From NCBI GenBank assembly GCA_944389585.1, contig CALXMW010000011.1, forward strand, positions 1 to 60,035: 60,035 nucleotides of DNA, in the 5' to 3' direction. Shown here piece by piece: positions 16,849 to 26,342 of this stretch. Position 1 is the stretch's first letter; every line of letters starts with the position of its first letter. The notes beneath the pieces are model-generated. The model was not told the origin of the DNA and searched no databases. It saw only the letters and a list, made by a program, of their open reading frames with translations. Position numbers and translations under genes: made by a program. The stretch comes from an uncultured Kiritimatiellota bacterium (lineage in GTDB: Bacteria > Verrucomicrobiota > Kiritimatiellia > RFP12 > DVOR01).

Positions 16849-19562
16849 GGGGCGGTGGGTTCCGTGAGGGTTTGCAGGAGCGGGTTGCCGTAAGCGCCGA
16901 TGGCGGCCGGGAGCGGCGCCGTGCCGAGGTCGAGCATCGCGGAGACGGTCTCACGCAGGGCCTGGAGCGTCTCGGCCTCGCCCGCGGGGTCGGCGAAGGG
17001 GTCGAGAATGGCGGGGCCTTCGGGCGGCAGACGGAAGTAGGCCAGCTCGAGGGGCTCGCCCTCCCGCAGGCCCAGGGCGCGGCGGGCGAGGATGCGGTAA
17101 AGCGGCAGTTGGAAGCTCTTCCAGACGAGCCCGCCGTCGCGGGGCCTGGCGTAGTGCGCGGCCTTCGCGGAGAGGCTCTTCGCGCCGGTCTTGTAATCGA
17201 TGATGCGCCACCGCTTCTCGCGCGGGTTGTAGTCCACGCGGTCGATTCGGCCATACAGGGTGACCGTCCGCCCGCCGAGGTCGAGCGGCGCCTCCCACGC
17301 GGCACCCTCGGCCTGTCGCGTCTCCCATCCCTCCAGACGCAACCGGCTCTCCAGCCGCGCCGCGGCGCGGAGGCGCCGGCGGGCGGATTCGCGCATGGCC
17401 AGGAGCTCCACGCCGGGGCGCGTGCCGTACTGCCCGCGGAAGGCCTCGTCATAAGCCGCCGCGAGCGCGTCGGCAAGGGCGTCCGGGGCGGTTCCCTTGA
17501 CCTCGCGCAGGGTTTCGAGGGCGCGGTGGAGCAGGGTGCCGAAGGTGTCCGCGCCCATGCCGTCCGGGAGGTCGTCGGTGTCGGCCAGGCCCAGGCGATA
17601 GGAGAGCCAATAGGCGAGCGGCGAATCGAGGAAGCTCGTGATGGCCGAGGCGGAGAGGCGTGTCGGGGCGGGGCACGCGGGCCAGCGCGCGGGGTTCTCG
17701 GAGAAGGCCAGCCCGGTGCCCGGGGGCGGGCTGGGCGGCCGCGGCGCGGGATCCAGGAAGAACGCCTTGGCGCGGCGCGCGTGGGCCTCGGGGCCGCACC
17801 GGAAGAGCAGGCGCGAGGGCTTGAGCCAGTCGCCGCGCGCGTTGGTTCGGGCGCAGGTCAGGAGGACGTCGCCGGGCGCGCGCCAGGCCGTGGCGGTGGC
17901 CAGCAGGTAAGCGTCGCGGGCGGCGCGGGTGGCGTCGTGGCGCAGGCCGAGCGCGCGGCGGAAGGCGTTGGGCAGGAAGGCGTCCTCGAAGGTGGTGTCC
18001 GGGAAGAGCCCCTCGTTGAGGCCGACCAAGGCCAACAGCGGCGCCCGCGACCAGAGGATTTCCAGGCGCCCCTCGTAGGCGCAATCCGCGTCGCCGCGGA
18101 CTGGCTGGAGCGTCTCGTCCGCCAGGCGCGCGGCCAGCAGGTCAGGATCCGCCGCGCCGCCCACGCGCAGGTCGGCCAACTCGTCGAACAGCCCGCGGAG
18201 CGCGTCGAATGCGGCGAAGCGGAGTGGTTCGCGCACGGGGTCGAGCGTCTGCGCGCCGTAAAGATCGGTGAGGAAGGCGCGCCCCCCGGCCACGGGGTCG
18301 GCGCGGAAAGCCTCGGCCCACGCCTGGCACCGCAGGAGGAAATCCCGAAGCGGCCCGTCGCCCTCGCCTTTCAGGAAGCGGAGGGCCTCGCGGCGGGAGT
18401 CCGGGCGGTGCGCCTCGAGGAGCGCGTCGTAGGCGGCGCGGAGCGTGGCATAGTCCGTGCCCACGGCCTCGGCGGCCTCCGGCAGGCCAATCAAGGGGAG
18501 GAGCGCCTCGGGGCCGGGGTCGCGCAAAAGCCCGGCGAGGGCGAGCAGGGCGCGCGCGGGCGGCTGTTTGGCCAAGGCGATGGGCTCGGGCTCGAAGATG
18601 GAGACGCCGTGCGCGGCGAGCGCGGCGGAAATCGGCGGCATGGCCTCGCGGTCGAGCGCGCAGAGGCAGAGGTCGGCGGGGCTGACGCGCCGGTGCGCGT
18701 CGAGGAAGGCCTCGACGGCGGCGGCCTCGGCCCGCGGGGTCTCGGCGGGCGCGAGGGAGGCCTCCGGCAGGTCGAGCGCGGCGCGGCCCCAAAAGGCGGG
18801 GTCGGGCAGGCCCTCCGGCGTGAAGCGCCCGGCCTCGCCCGGCTCGGCGAGGACCAGGACGTCGCAGGCGGGCGCGGCGTCGAAGAGGCGCGTGAGCGCG
18901 GGCATCAGGTCGGGCACGCACGCCACCACGAGCCGCCATTCCGCCGCGGCCTCGGAGGGCTGGGCGACGGGCTCCCGAAGGATGGCGAGCTGGCGGTCTG
19001 CGGGGTCCTCAAGCCCCAGGCGGGCGAGCTCTTCGCGGCATTTGGCCTCGAGCGCGTCGAGGGCCGCCCACCGGCTGCGCTCGCGCTCGCCGAGGGCCTG
19101 CGTGGCCGGGTGCGCGGCGACGGCGGCGAAGTCCAGGCACCGTTCGGCGAGGGTGGCGCGCAGGCGCGTCAGTCGGCGGGCCAGGGCGTAGCGCGCGGCG
19201 GGGCGGGCCAGCCAGGCGCGCTCGCCGGGGAAGAGGCTGGAGAGGATCGCGTCGGCGGGGTCCGCGGCGCGGAGCCAATCGAAGACGCCGGCCCAGACGC
19301 GGAGCATCTCGGCGGGCGTGGCCGCCGGCGTGGCGGCGCTCGGCGCGAAGAGCGTGGGCAGGGCCGAGGGGGTGAGGAAACGGACGCCCTGGAAGGCGCC
19401 GTAGGCGTCGATGAGCGCGTCGCGCAGCCGGCGCAGGGCCAGTGAGGTGGGGACGCAGAAGACAAGCCCCGGCGGCAACCCATCCGTCCAACGCCCCCGG
19501 CACCAACGCACCACGCGGCCCGCGGCGTCGCCGTCCCTCCCGATGAAGCTGAGCGCGGGCAT
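16839..19562 (-). CDS. AddB-like helicase/exonuclease subunit with PD-(D/E)XK nuclease
   Basis: A 907-residue protein whose N-terminal ~650 residues resemble an inactivated UvrD-type helicase fold of the AddB class (start MPALSFIGRDGD). The C-terminal ~270 residues hold a RecB-family nuclease: SASAITSFLDSPLAYWLSYR, FGTLLHRALETL, then GRIDRVDY...WRIIDYKTG with the Asp and D-x-K active site. The cysteines that bind an iron-sulfur cluster in AddB are not evident. It would process double-strand breaks with an AddA partner, which is not in the window. The start ATG lies one base after the hexokinase stop. Confidence 0.75.
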   Translation of the reverse strand: MPALSFIGRDGDAAGRVVRWCRGRWTDGLPPGLVFCVPTSLALRRLRDALIDAYGAFQGVRFLTPSALPTLFAPSAATPAATPAEMLRVWAGVFDWLRAADPADAILSSLFPGERAWLARPAARYALARRLTRLRATLAERCLDFAAVAAHPATQALGERERSRWAALDALEAKCREELARLGLEDPADRQLAILREPVAQPSEAAAEWRLVVACVPDLMPALTRLFDAAPACDVLVLAEPGEAGRFTPEGLPDPAFWGRAALDLPEASLAPAETPRAEAAAVEAFLDAHRRVSPADLCLCALDREAMPPISAALAAHGVSIFEPEPIALAKQPPARALLALAGLLRDPGPEALLPLIGLPEAAEAVGTDYATLRAAYDALLEAHRPDSRREALRFLKGEGDGPLRDFLLRCQAWAEAFRADPVAGGRAFLTDLYGAQTLDPVREPLRFAAFDALRGLFDELADLRVGGAADPDLLAARLADETLQPVRGDADCAYEGRLEILWSRAPLLALVGLNEGLFPDTTFEDAFLPNAFRRALGLRHDATRAARDAYLLATATAWRAPGDVLLTCARTNARGDWLKPSRLLFRCGPEAHARRAKAFFLDPAPRPPSPPPGTGLAFSENPARWPACPAPTRLSASAITSFLDSPLAYWLSYRLGLADTDDLPDGMGADTFGTLLHRALETLREVKGTAPDALADALAAAYDEAFRGQYGTRPGVELLAMRESARRRLRAAARLESRLRLEGWETRQAEGAAWEAPLDLGGRTVTLYGRIDRVDYNPREKRWRIIDYKTGAKSLSAKAAHYARPRDGGLVWKSFQLPLYRILARRALGLREGEPLELAYFRLPPEGPAILDPFADPAGEAETLQALRETVSAMLDLGTAPLPAAIGAYGNPLLQTLTEPTAPCD

Positions 19563-19563
19563 G

Positions 19564-20811
19564 TCAATGGGCGGCGGCGGCGAGCGCGGCGCCGATGAGG
19601 GGCGCGTCGTCGATGCGCAGGAGCTCGCAGTCGTAGCCGCGCGGGCCGAGGAGCGCCGCGAGGTGGCCGCGCACGCGCTCGACGAAGGGGATGCACGCGG
19701 TCTTCCAGAAGGTGGAGCCGTCGACGTTGACGCGGATGCGCCCGGAGCGGCGGCCTTTGGCACGGGCCGAGGCGACGGCCGCGGCGGCGACGTCGATGGC
19801 GGCGAAGAGGGCGGCGCGCTCGTAGAGCGGCAGGAGGAGGGCGCGGACGGCGCGGGCGTCGGCGGCGTTGCAGGGGAGGACGTCGTCACGGCGGCCGGCG
19901 CAGTAGTCGTCGAGCTCGATGTTGGTGAAGTCGCGGGCGTTCACGGCGTCGCGCAGGCCGGGGGTGAGGAGACCGGCCTGGCCCGCGCCGCGCAGGATGA
20001 GCGTGCCCAGCGCGCCCAGGTTGACGCCGGACATACACCTCTCCCAGAGACCGCGGCCCGTGCCGCTGGCGCGCTCGTAGGCCTCGTCGAAGGTGGAGCG
20101 CGGGAAGTGCGCGAAGTTGCCGCTCTCGCAGTTGATCGGGACGAGCCCGGGGGCGAGGCCGGGGCGCTTGGCGACCTGTTCGGCGCGCTCGGCGTAGGCG
20201 GTGTTGGAGCCCGTGCCGAGGATGAAGCCCACGGCGCCCGCGCAATCCTCGGTGCCGGCGAGGGCGTAGACGGCCAGGAGCGCGGCGACGGTGTCGTTGA
20301 GGATGCGGACTTCGCAGCCGGGCAGGCCGCGGTCGGCGAGGGCGGCGGCGAGCTCGTCGCGCACGTCCGTGCCCACGATGTCGTCGGCCTGGATGCCTTT
20401 GGTCCAGTAGAGCAGGCGCCCCGCCTCGTCGACGGGGTAGGAGAAGCAGTAGCCGAGCCTCTCGCCGGGGCGGACGTTCGGCGTGAGCACGTCGCAGAGG
20501 ACGCGGTAGAACTCGGCGTGCGTCACGCGGCCCTGGGAGCCGGGCATATGGCCGCGCAGGAGGCCATGCACCGTGGCCGCGCCGTCTGAGCCGAAGCGGA
20601 CGCGGGCCGAGCGGGTGTTCGTGCCGCCGACGTCGAAGGCCGGCACCTCCGCGTCGCGGATCGCGCCGTCGGGGAGGCGGATGTCCGAGGGCAGCATCGG
20701 CAGGCCGCCCTCGCCGCGGAGCCCCGCCTCCATCTCCTCCAGAAAGGCCTCGAGGAGCGCCTTGGCGTCGATGGCCTGGGGGTCAAGCCCGTTGTCCTGC
20801 AAGAATCCCAT
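19564..20811 (-). CDS. Eukaryote-type hexokinase
   Basis: A 415-residue hexokinase of the eukaryotic family rather than a bacterial ROK or Glk glucokinase. Signatures: FDVGGTNTR (phosphate 1), CFSYPVDEAGRLLYWTKG (sugar-binding loop), RILNDTVAALL (catalytic Asp), GTGSNTAYAER (phosphate 2), VPINCESGNF, and the adenosine motif VNVDGSTFWK. It would phosphorylate glucose, mannose or fructose. A perfect GAGGAGGT ribosome site lies inside the end of aroB, and the coding regions overlap by 29 bases. Confidence 0.93.
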   Translation of the reverse strand: MGFLQDNGLDPQAIDAKALLEAFLEEMEAGLRGEGGLPMLPSDIRLPDGAIRDAEVPAFDVGGTNTRSARVRFGSDGAATVHGLLRGHMPGSQGRVTHAEFYRVLCDVLTPNVRPGERLGYCFSYPVDEAGRLLYWTKGIQADDIVGTDVRDELAAALADRGLPGCEVRILNDTVAALLAVYALAGTEDCAGAVGFILGTGSNTAYAERAEQVAKRPGLAPGLVPINCESGNFAHFPRSTFDEAYERASGTGRGLWERCMSGVNLGALGTLILRGAGQAGLLTPGLRDAVNARDFTNIELDDYCAGRRDDVLPCNAADARAVRALLLPLYERAALFAAIDVAAAAVASARAKGRRSGRIRVNVDGSTFWKTACIPFVERVRGHLAALLGPRGYDCELLRIDDAPLIGAALAAAAH

Positions 20812-22366
20812 TGAGTACCTCCTCCGGCACGATGCAGCCGGTCTGAACGTCGCCGACGGCCCGCGGCAGGGCGAAGCGCACCACGCCGCCGGCCTTCTTT
20901 TTGTCGTGGGAAAGGTAACCGCGGAGCGTCGCCGCGTCGAGGCCCTCGGGGATTTCCGTGGGCAGGCCGAGGGCCGTGAGCGCCTCGGCGAGGGTGCGCG
21001 CCAGGCCGCCCTGGGCCAGGCCGAGGCGCTCGGCGAGGCGGGCGGCGGCCACGGTGCCGATGGCGACGGCCTCGCCGTGCGCGACGGTGAAGCCGCTGGC
21101 GGCCTCGACGGCGTGGCCGACGGTGTGGCCCAGGTTGAGCGCCGCGCGGCGGCCGGTCTTCTCGAAGGGGTCTTCCTGGATGGCGCGCACCTTCACGCCC
21201 ACCGAGCGGATGACCAGGCGCGTGAGGAAGTCGACGTCCCCGCGCCGCGCCGCGAAGTCCCCGAGCATCCCCATCAGCCCGGGGTCGCCGATGACGGCGT
21301 GCTTGAGCGTCTCGGCGAGGCCGCAGCGCAGCTCGCGCTCGGGGAGCGTGGCGAGGGTCTCGGTGTCGGAGAGGACGGCGCAGGGCGGGTGGAAGGCGCC
21401 GATGAGGTTTTTGCCCGCGGGCAGATCCGCGCCGGTCTTGCCGCCGACGCCGGCGTCGACCATCGCCAGGAGGGAGGTGGGCAGGTTCAGCCAGCGCACG
21501 CCGCGGAGCCAGGCGGCCGCCGCGAAGCCGGTGAGGTCGCCCACCACCCCGCCGCCGAGGGCGATGGCCAGGCCGCCGCGCTCCAGCCCCGCCGCGAGCA
21601 TCGCGCCCCAGATCCGCTCGACGGTGGCCAGGGTCTTGTGCTCCTCGCCGGCGGGGATCTCGAAGGTGGGGATCTCGCGCCCGAGGGCGGCGAAGACCTT
21701 GCCTTTGTAAAGGGGCAGCGTGTTGGAATCGCCCACCAGGAGCAGCTGGCGCGGCGCGGGCTCGAGCTTGGCGAGGACGCGCGGCAGTTCGGCGATGGCG
21801 CCCGGCGCGGCCTCCACCAGATAGGGCGCGGCCATCCCGGCCACGCGGTAGCGCCCGAAGGCCGCCAGGACGCGCGGCCAGACCTCCTGCGGGCTGGGGT
21901 CGCCCAGGAGCGTCACGTTCAGGGGGAACGAGGCGTAGTGGGCGCGGCGCTCCTCAAGGGTGCGGCGGAGGGCCTCGGCGTCTTTGGAGAAGGGGCGGCT
22001 GCCGGCTTTGCGCTCCACGCGCTTGGCGAGGACGTCCGCGGGCGTCTGGATGCAGACGATGGGGCCGCAGGCCTCGGCCATCGCGCGGTTTTTGGGGCGC
22101 AGGAGGGTGCCGCCGCCCAGGGCCACGACGGCGTCCGGCCGCTCGGCGCAGAGGGCGCGGAGGGTCTCGGTCTCGGCGTCGCGGAAGGCCTCGGCGCCGG
22201 CCTGCGCCACGTACTCGGGGATGGTCATGCCCACGCGGCGCTCCACCAGCGCGTCCAAATCCACCGCCGCCTTCCCCAACGCCACGGCCAGGTTGCGCGC
22301 GCAGGTGGATTTCCCCGTGGCGGGGGGGCCGTAGAGGAAGAGGGTGGGGGAGGCCAGGGGGATCAT
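20783..22366 (-). CDS. aroKB: Shikimate kinase - 3-dehydroquinate synthase fusion
   Basis: One 527-residue chain joins two steps of the shikimate pathway. Residues 1-~170 are shikimate kinase: Walker A GPPATGKSTCARN, VDLDALVERRVGMTI, and ALGGGTLLRPKN. The rest is 3-dehydroquinate synthase: NAD-binding EIPAGEEHKTLATVE, ALGGGVVGDLTGFAAA, PTSLLAMVDAGVGGKTG, and metal ligands around AETLKHAVI and NLGHTVGHAVE. The open frame extends far upstream antisense to recN and clpX, but homology, the ATGA overlap with recN and the kinase N-terminus fix the start at 22366. Confidence 0.95.
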   Translation of the reverse strand: MIPLASPTLFLYGPPATGKSTCARNLAVALGKAAVDLDALVERRVGMTIPEYVAQAGAEAFRDAETETLRALCAERPDAVVALGGGTLLRPKNRAMAEACGPIVCIQTPADVLAKRVERKAGSRPFSKDAEALRRTLEERRAHYASFPLNVTLLGDPSPQEVWPRVLAAFGRYRVAGMAAPYLVEAAPGAIAELPRVLAKLEPAPRQLLLVGDSNTLPLYKGKVFAALGREIPTFEIPAGEEHKTLATVERIWGAMLAAGLERGGLAIALGGGVVGDLTGFAAAAWLRGVRWLNLPTSLLAMVDAGVGGKTGADLPAGKNLIGAFHPPCAVLSDTETLATLPERELRCGLAETLKHAVIGDPGLMGMLGDFAARRGDVDFLTRLVIRSVGVKVRAIQEDPFEKTGRRAALNLGHTVGHAVEAASGFTVAHGEAVAIGTVAAARLAERLGLAQGGLARTLAEALTALGLPTEIPEGLDAATLRGYLSHDKKKAGGVVRFALPRAVGDVQTGCIVPEEVLNGILAGQRA

Positions 22367-24042
22367 GGGGCGGGTTCCTCGTGGGTGGGGCGGGCCTCTG
22401 CCAGGAGGGCCTCGGCGTGGCGCCGGGCGGCCTCGCCGCCGCCGAGCATCCGGGCGAGCTCGTCGGCGCGGGCCTCGGGGGCGAGGCGCTCGATGCGCGT
22501 GACGGTGCGGCCGCCTTCCACCGATTTGCTGACGCGGAAGTGGGTTTGGCCGTGGACGGCGGCCTGGGGCTGGTGGGTGATGCAGAGCACTTGGGTGGCC
22601 TCGGCCAGGCGGCGGAGCTTTTCGCCCACGCGCCGCCCCGTCTCGCCGCCCACGTTCGCGTCGATCTCGTCGAAGACGAGCGTGGGCGTGCCGTCGTGCC
22701 GGGCCAGGATGACCTTCACGGCCAGCATGACGCGCGCGATCTCGCCGGACGAGGCGATGTCCGCCAGCGGCTGCGCCGCCTCGCCGGGGTTGGGCTCGAA
22801 GGAGAAGACGGCCCTGTCCATCCCCGTGGGGCCCGGCTCGCAGGGTTCCAGGGCGATGGGGAAGGAGGCGCGCGCGAAGCCGAGCTCGCGCAGTTCCGCG
22901 GTGATGGCGGCCGAGAGTTTGGGCGCGGCCGCGGCGCGTTTGCCGCGCAGGGCCAGGCCGGCCGCGCGGAGGGCGTCCTCGGCCTCGGCGATTTGGCCGC
23001 GGAGGGCCTGCAGGTCGCCTTTCAGCGTGTTGAGTTCGGCGAGGCGCGCCTGGGCCTTCTCCCGATAGACGAGCACGTCGGCGAGGGTGGGGCCGTATTT
23101 GCGGCGCAGGCGTTGGATTTGGCCGAGGCGGGCCTCCAGGCGCTCCAGCCCCTCGGGGTCGGCCTCGATCTGCGAGAGGCGCACGGAGATGGATTTGGCG
23201 AGCTCTTGGAGCGCCACCTGCGCGGCGGTCAGTTCCTCGCCCCAGGCTTCCGCCTCGGGCAGGAGGCCGCCGAGGGCGCGCAGGGCGCGGTGGACTTCCA
23301 TGAGTTGCTCGGTGAGGGCGCCCTCGCCGTCGGAGAGGCGTTCGGTGAGGGCGTTGCCGATGGAGAGGATCTCGCCTGCGTTCGCCGCGGCCTTGTGGCG
23401 TTCCAGGAGGGGCTCGCCGTCGTCCTCGGTGGGGTTCACGGCGCGGATGTCCTCGATGGCCTCGGCGAGGCGCTCGGCCTCGGCGCGGCGTTCGCCCGGC
23501 TCGCCTTCGGCCTCGCGGAGGCGCGCCTTGAGGGTTTGGAGGGCCTCCCAGCGCTCGGCGTAGCGCGCGGTCTCGCGTTCGGCCCCGGCGTAGGCCGAGA
23601 GGAGGCGCAGCTGGAAGCCCGCGTCGAGCAGGGAAAGGTTGTCCGTGGGGCCGTGGATGTCGGTGAGCAGGGGGGCCAATCGGCGCAGGAGGGCGGCGGT
23701 GGCGGGGGCGTCGTTCACGCGGATGCGGCCGTTGCCGTTGGCTAGGATGGCGCGGCGGATGATGAGGGTGCCCTCCTCGCAGGGGGGGATTTCGGCTTCG
23801 CGCAGGATGGCGTCGACGGCCGCGGTGTCGGCCAGTTCGTAGACGGCGTTGACGGCGGCCTCGTCGGCCCCGGTGCGGATGGCGGATCGGTCTGCGCGCT
23901 CGCCCAGCACCAGGTGCAGGGCGCCCATGAGCACGGATTTGCCCGCGCCCGTCTCGCCGGTGATGACGTTGAGGCCGGGGCCGAAGCGGGCCTCCGCCGC
24001 CTCGACCACCGCCAGGTTCCTCACTGCCAGCCTCGCCAACAT
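22363..24042 (-). CDS. recN: DNA repair protein RecN
   Basis: A 559-residue SMC-like ATPase of normal RecN length, acting in double-strand-break repair. Walker A is [14 protein letters not shown], preceded by the family start [23 protein letters not shown]. Two long helical arms form the coiled coil (about residues 150-370). The C-terminal lobe holds the signature [16 protein letters not shown], Walker [18 protein letters not shown], and the H-loop ITHQPQAA. It is divergently transcribed from clpX and is first gene of a long minus-strand block; a TATCCT box lies about ten bases before the start. Confidence 0.95.
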   Translation of the reverse strand: MLARLAVRNLAVVEAAEARFGPGLNVITGETGAGKSVLMGALHLVLGERADRSAIRTGADEAAVNAVYELADTAAVDAILREAEIPPCEEGTLIIRRAILANGNGRIRVNDAPATAALLRRLAPLLTDIHGPTDNLSLLDAGFQLRLLSAYAGAERETARYAERWEALQTLKARLREAEGEPGERRAEAERLAEAIEDIRAVNPTEDDGEPLLERHKAAANAGEILSIGNALTERLSDGEGALTEQLMEVHRALRALGGLLPEAEAWGEELTAAQVALQELAKSISVRLSQIEADPEGLERLEARLGQIQRLRRKYGPTLADVLVYREKAQARLAELNTLKGDLQALRGQIAEAEDALRAAGLALRGKRAAAAPKLSAAITAELRELGFARASFPIALEPCEPGPTGMDRAVFSFEPNPGEAAQPLADIASSGEIARVMLAVKVILARHDGTPTLVFDEIDANVGGETGRRVGEKLRRLAEATQVLCITHQPQAAVHGQTHFRVSKSVEGGRTVTRIERLAPEARADELARMLGGGEAARRHAEALLAEARPTHEEPAP

Positions 24043-24162
24043 AGTGCCCCTTAGGATACCAAAAAGCCGCGGGCTCTGCCGCCGCGGGCGGGGTGCGCGG
24101 GGGCTTTGCGCACTTACGTGCGCGGTTTGCCTTCGCCGCCTCGGCGGCGGGGGGCGGGTTTG

Positions 24163-24171
24163 TGGTAAAAT
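24163..24171 (+). promoter_or_regulatory. Probable extended -10 promoter of clpX
   Basis: TGG followed directly by TAAAAT (24166-24171) forms an extended -10 box in the recN-clpX divergent spacer. No convincing -35 lies 17 bases upstream, where the DNA is very GC-rich. Transcription would start about 30 bases before the clpX ATG. The rest of the 24043-24208 spacer holds GC-rich inverted repeats but no gene. Confidence 0.45.
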
Positions 24172-24208
24172 AAAAGTTCATTTTGGTTTCAGCGGAGTGT
24201 ATCGCACG

Positions 24209-25492
24209 ATGTCGAAGAAGCGCGAAGAGGATTTGGTTTGCTCGTTTTGCGGGAGGCCCACGGACGCGGGGCATTGCGTGGTGGGGGTGGACGGGGCGTC
24301 GGTGCTGTGCCACCGGTGCATGGCGTCGCTGACCGAGGGGATGTTGATGACGGACCCGAAGTACGCGGGGGTGCGCGAGGTGCTGATGGGCGAGGCGGGG
24401 GGGGGCCGGAAGGCGAAGGCGAAGGGGAAGCCGGAGCCGTTGACGGTGCCGCCGCCGCCGGAGATCAAGGCGTTCCTGGACCAGTACATCGTGGGGCATG
24501 AGCGGGTGAAGCGCCTGCTCTCGGTGGCGGTGCACAACCATTACCGGCGCCTGGAGCAGCAGGAGGCGGGGGCGGAGGACGCCTTCGCGGACGTGGAGAT
24601 CGAGAAGAGCAACGTGCTGCTCATCGGGCCGACGGGGTGCGGGAAGACGCTTTTCGCGAAGACGTTGGCGCGGCTGCTGAAGGTGCCCTTCGCCATCGCG
24701 GACGCGACGACGGTGACGGAGGCCGGGTACGTGGGCGAGGACGTGGAGAACATCCTGCTCTACCTGCTGCAGAATTGCGGGATGGACGTGCAACAGGCGC
24801 AGCGCGGCATCGTCTACATCGACGAGATCGACAAGGTGGCGCGCAAGACCGAGAACACCTCCATCACGCGCGACGTGAGCGGCGAGGGCGTGCAGCAGGC
24901 GCTCCTGAAGATCATCGAGGGGACGGTGGCGCACGTGCCGGAGAAGGGGGGGCGCAAGCACCCGCAGGCGGAGTACATCGCGGTGGACACCTCGAACATC
25001 CTCTTCATCTGCGGGGGGGCGTTCGTGGGGCTGGACGAGAAGATCAAGGCGCGCCTGGGGAAGAAGGCCATCGGTTTCGTGGATTCGGAGGAGGCCGCGC
25101 GCAAGGAGCAGGATCGCGTGCTGGCGCAGGTGCAGCCGGAGGATTTGGTGAGCTTCGGGCTGATCCCGGAGTTCGTGGGGCGTCTGCCGGTGGTGGCGAA
25201 GATGGGCGAGCTCTCGGCGGAGGAGCTGGCGCGCATCCTCACCGAGCCGAAGAACGCCATCGTGCGGCAGTACCAGAAGCTGCTGGCGATGGACGGGGTG
25301 GCGCTGCGCTTCGACGAGGGCGCGCTCCGGGCCATCGCGGAGGAGGCGCAGAAGCGCAAGACCGGCGCGCGCGGCCTGCGCGCGATCATGGAGCAGGTGA
25401 TGGCGGAGGTGATGTACGACCTGCCGCCGAAGGGCTCCGAGCTGGCCATCGACGCGGCGTTCGTGCGGGCGCGGCTGACGGCGGAGGGCTGA
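24209..25492 (+). CDS. clpX: ATP-dependent Clp protease ATP-binding subunit ClpX
   Basis: A 427-residue AAA+ unfoldase. The N-terminal zinc-binding domain has CSFCGRP and LCHRC; the ATPase has Walker [14 protein letters not shown] and Walker [13 protein letters not shown]. The pore loop is [11 protein letters not shown] and the RKH-like loop lies near PEKGGRKHP. The sensor regions ([21 protein letters not shown]) are intact. The open frame extends upstream, but the zinc domain fixes the start at 24209, with a weak GGAG 12 bases before it. clpP is not adjacent; nfo follows three bases later. Confidence 0.97.
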   Translation: MSKKREEDLVCSFCGRPTDAGHCVVGVDGASVLCHRCMASLTEGMLMTDPKYAGVREVLMGEAGGGRKAKAKGKPEPLTVPPPPEIKAFLDQYIVGHERVKRLLSVAVHNHYRRLEQQEAGAEDAFADVEIEKSNVLLIGPTGCGKTLFAKTLARLLKVPFAIADATTVTEAGYVGEDVENILLYLLQNCGMDVQQAQRGIVYIDEIDKVARKTENTSITRDVSGEGVQQALLKIIEGTVAHVPEKGGRKHPQAEYIAVDTSNILFICGGAFVGLDEKIKARLGKKAIGFVDSEEAARKEQDRVLAQVQPEDLVSFGLIPEFVGRLPVVAKMGELSAEELARILTEPKNAIVRQYQKLLAMDGVALRFDEGALRAIAEEAQKRKTGARGLRAIMEQVMAEVMYDLPPKGSELAIDAAFVRARLTAEG

Positions 25493-25495
25493 GCG

Positions 25496-26332
25496 GTGAG
25501 GTTCGTGGGCCCGCATGTCTCGGCCTCGGGGGAGCCCGCGGCGGCGGTGGCGAACGCGCTGGCGGTGGGGGCCACGGGCTTCGCGCTGTTCGTGAAGAAC
25601 CAGCGGCAGTGGGTGGGCAAGCCGTTGGGGGAGGGGGAGGCGGAGAACTTCCGCGGGGCGTTGGCACGGGCGCCGTTCGCGCCGGGGCAGGTGTTGCCGC
25701 ACGCGGGCTACCTCATCAACCTGGCGAACCCGGACGAGGAAAAGCACGCCAAGAGCATGGCCTCGTTGCTGGACGAACTGCATCGGTGCGAGGCGTTGGG
25801 GCTGGACAGGCTGAACCTGCACCCGGGCTCGCACCTGAACCAGATCTCGCCCGAGGCGGCGTGCGACCGCGTGGCCGCGAGCATCAACGCGGCGTTGGCC
25901 GAGACGCGCGGGGTGACGGTCGTGCTGGAGAACACGGCTGGGCAGGGGGCCTATCTGGGCGCGGCGCCCGAGCAGCTGGGGCGGATCGTCGCGGGGGTGG
26001 AGGACAAGGCGCGCGTGGGCATCTGCCTGGACACGGCGCACGCCTACGGCGCGGGCTTCGACCTGGCCGCCGAGGCGGGGCGGGAGGCCTTCTTCGAGCG
26101 CGTGGAGAGGGCCGTCGGGCTGAGGTATCTGCGCGGGATGCACCTGAACGATTCGAAGGAGCCGCTGGGCTCGCGCCACGACCGGCACGAGTCGCTCGGC
26201 AAGGGCTATTTGGGCTGGGCGCCCTTCCTGGCCATCGCGCGAGACGCGCGGTTTGAGGGAATCCCGCTGATCTTGGAGACGCCGGACGACGCGCTTTGGC
26301 CGGAGGAGACGCGGCGCCTGTTGGAGGCATGA
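25496..26332 (+). CDS. nfo: Deoxyribonuclease IV (AP endonuclease Nfo)
   Basis: A 278-residue TIM-barrel endonuclease that incises abasic sites in base-excision repair. The family start FVGPHVSASGEP is preceded by a GTG at 25496, with GGAGG in the end of clpX as ribosome site. Zinc ligands are visible in LPHAGYLINLA, LNLHPGSHL, VVLENTAGQG, ICLDTAHAYGAG, MHLNDSKEPLGSRHDRHESLG and LILETPDD. Length and all motifs are normal. Confidence 0.95.
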   Translation: MRFVGPHVSASGEPAAAVANALAVGATGFALFVKNQRQWVGKPLGEGEAENFRGALARAPFAPGQVLPHAGYLINLANPDEEKHAKSMASLLDELHRCEALGLDRLNLHPGSHLNQISPEAACDRVAASINAALAETRGVTVVLENTAGQGAYLGAAPEQLGRIVAGVEDKARVGICLDTAHAYGAGFDLAAEAGREAFFERVERAVGLRYLRGMHLNDSKEPLGSRHDRHESLGKGYLGWAPFLAIARDARFEGIPLILETPDDALWPEETRRLLEA

Positions 26333-26342
26333 GGGGCGGAAG

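Noticed and set aside
16746..19445. An 899-codon plus-strand open frame.
   Set aside because: Shadow of the AddB-like gene; biased composition and no recognisable domain.
24062..24110. Intrinsic terminator in the recN-clpX spacer (GCCGCGGG repeats with an A run).
   Set aside because: The genes diverge from this point, so no transcript should end here; the inverted repeats are likely chance in GC-rich DNA.
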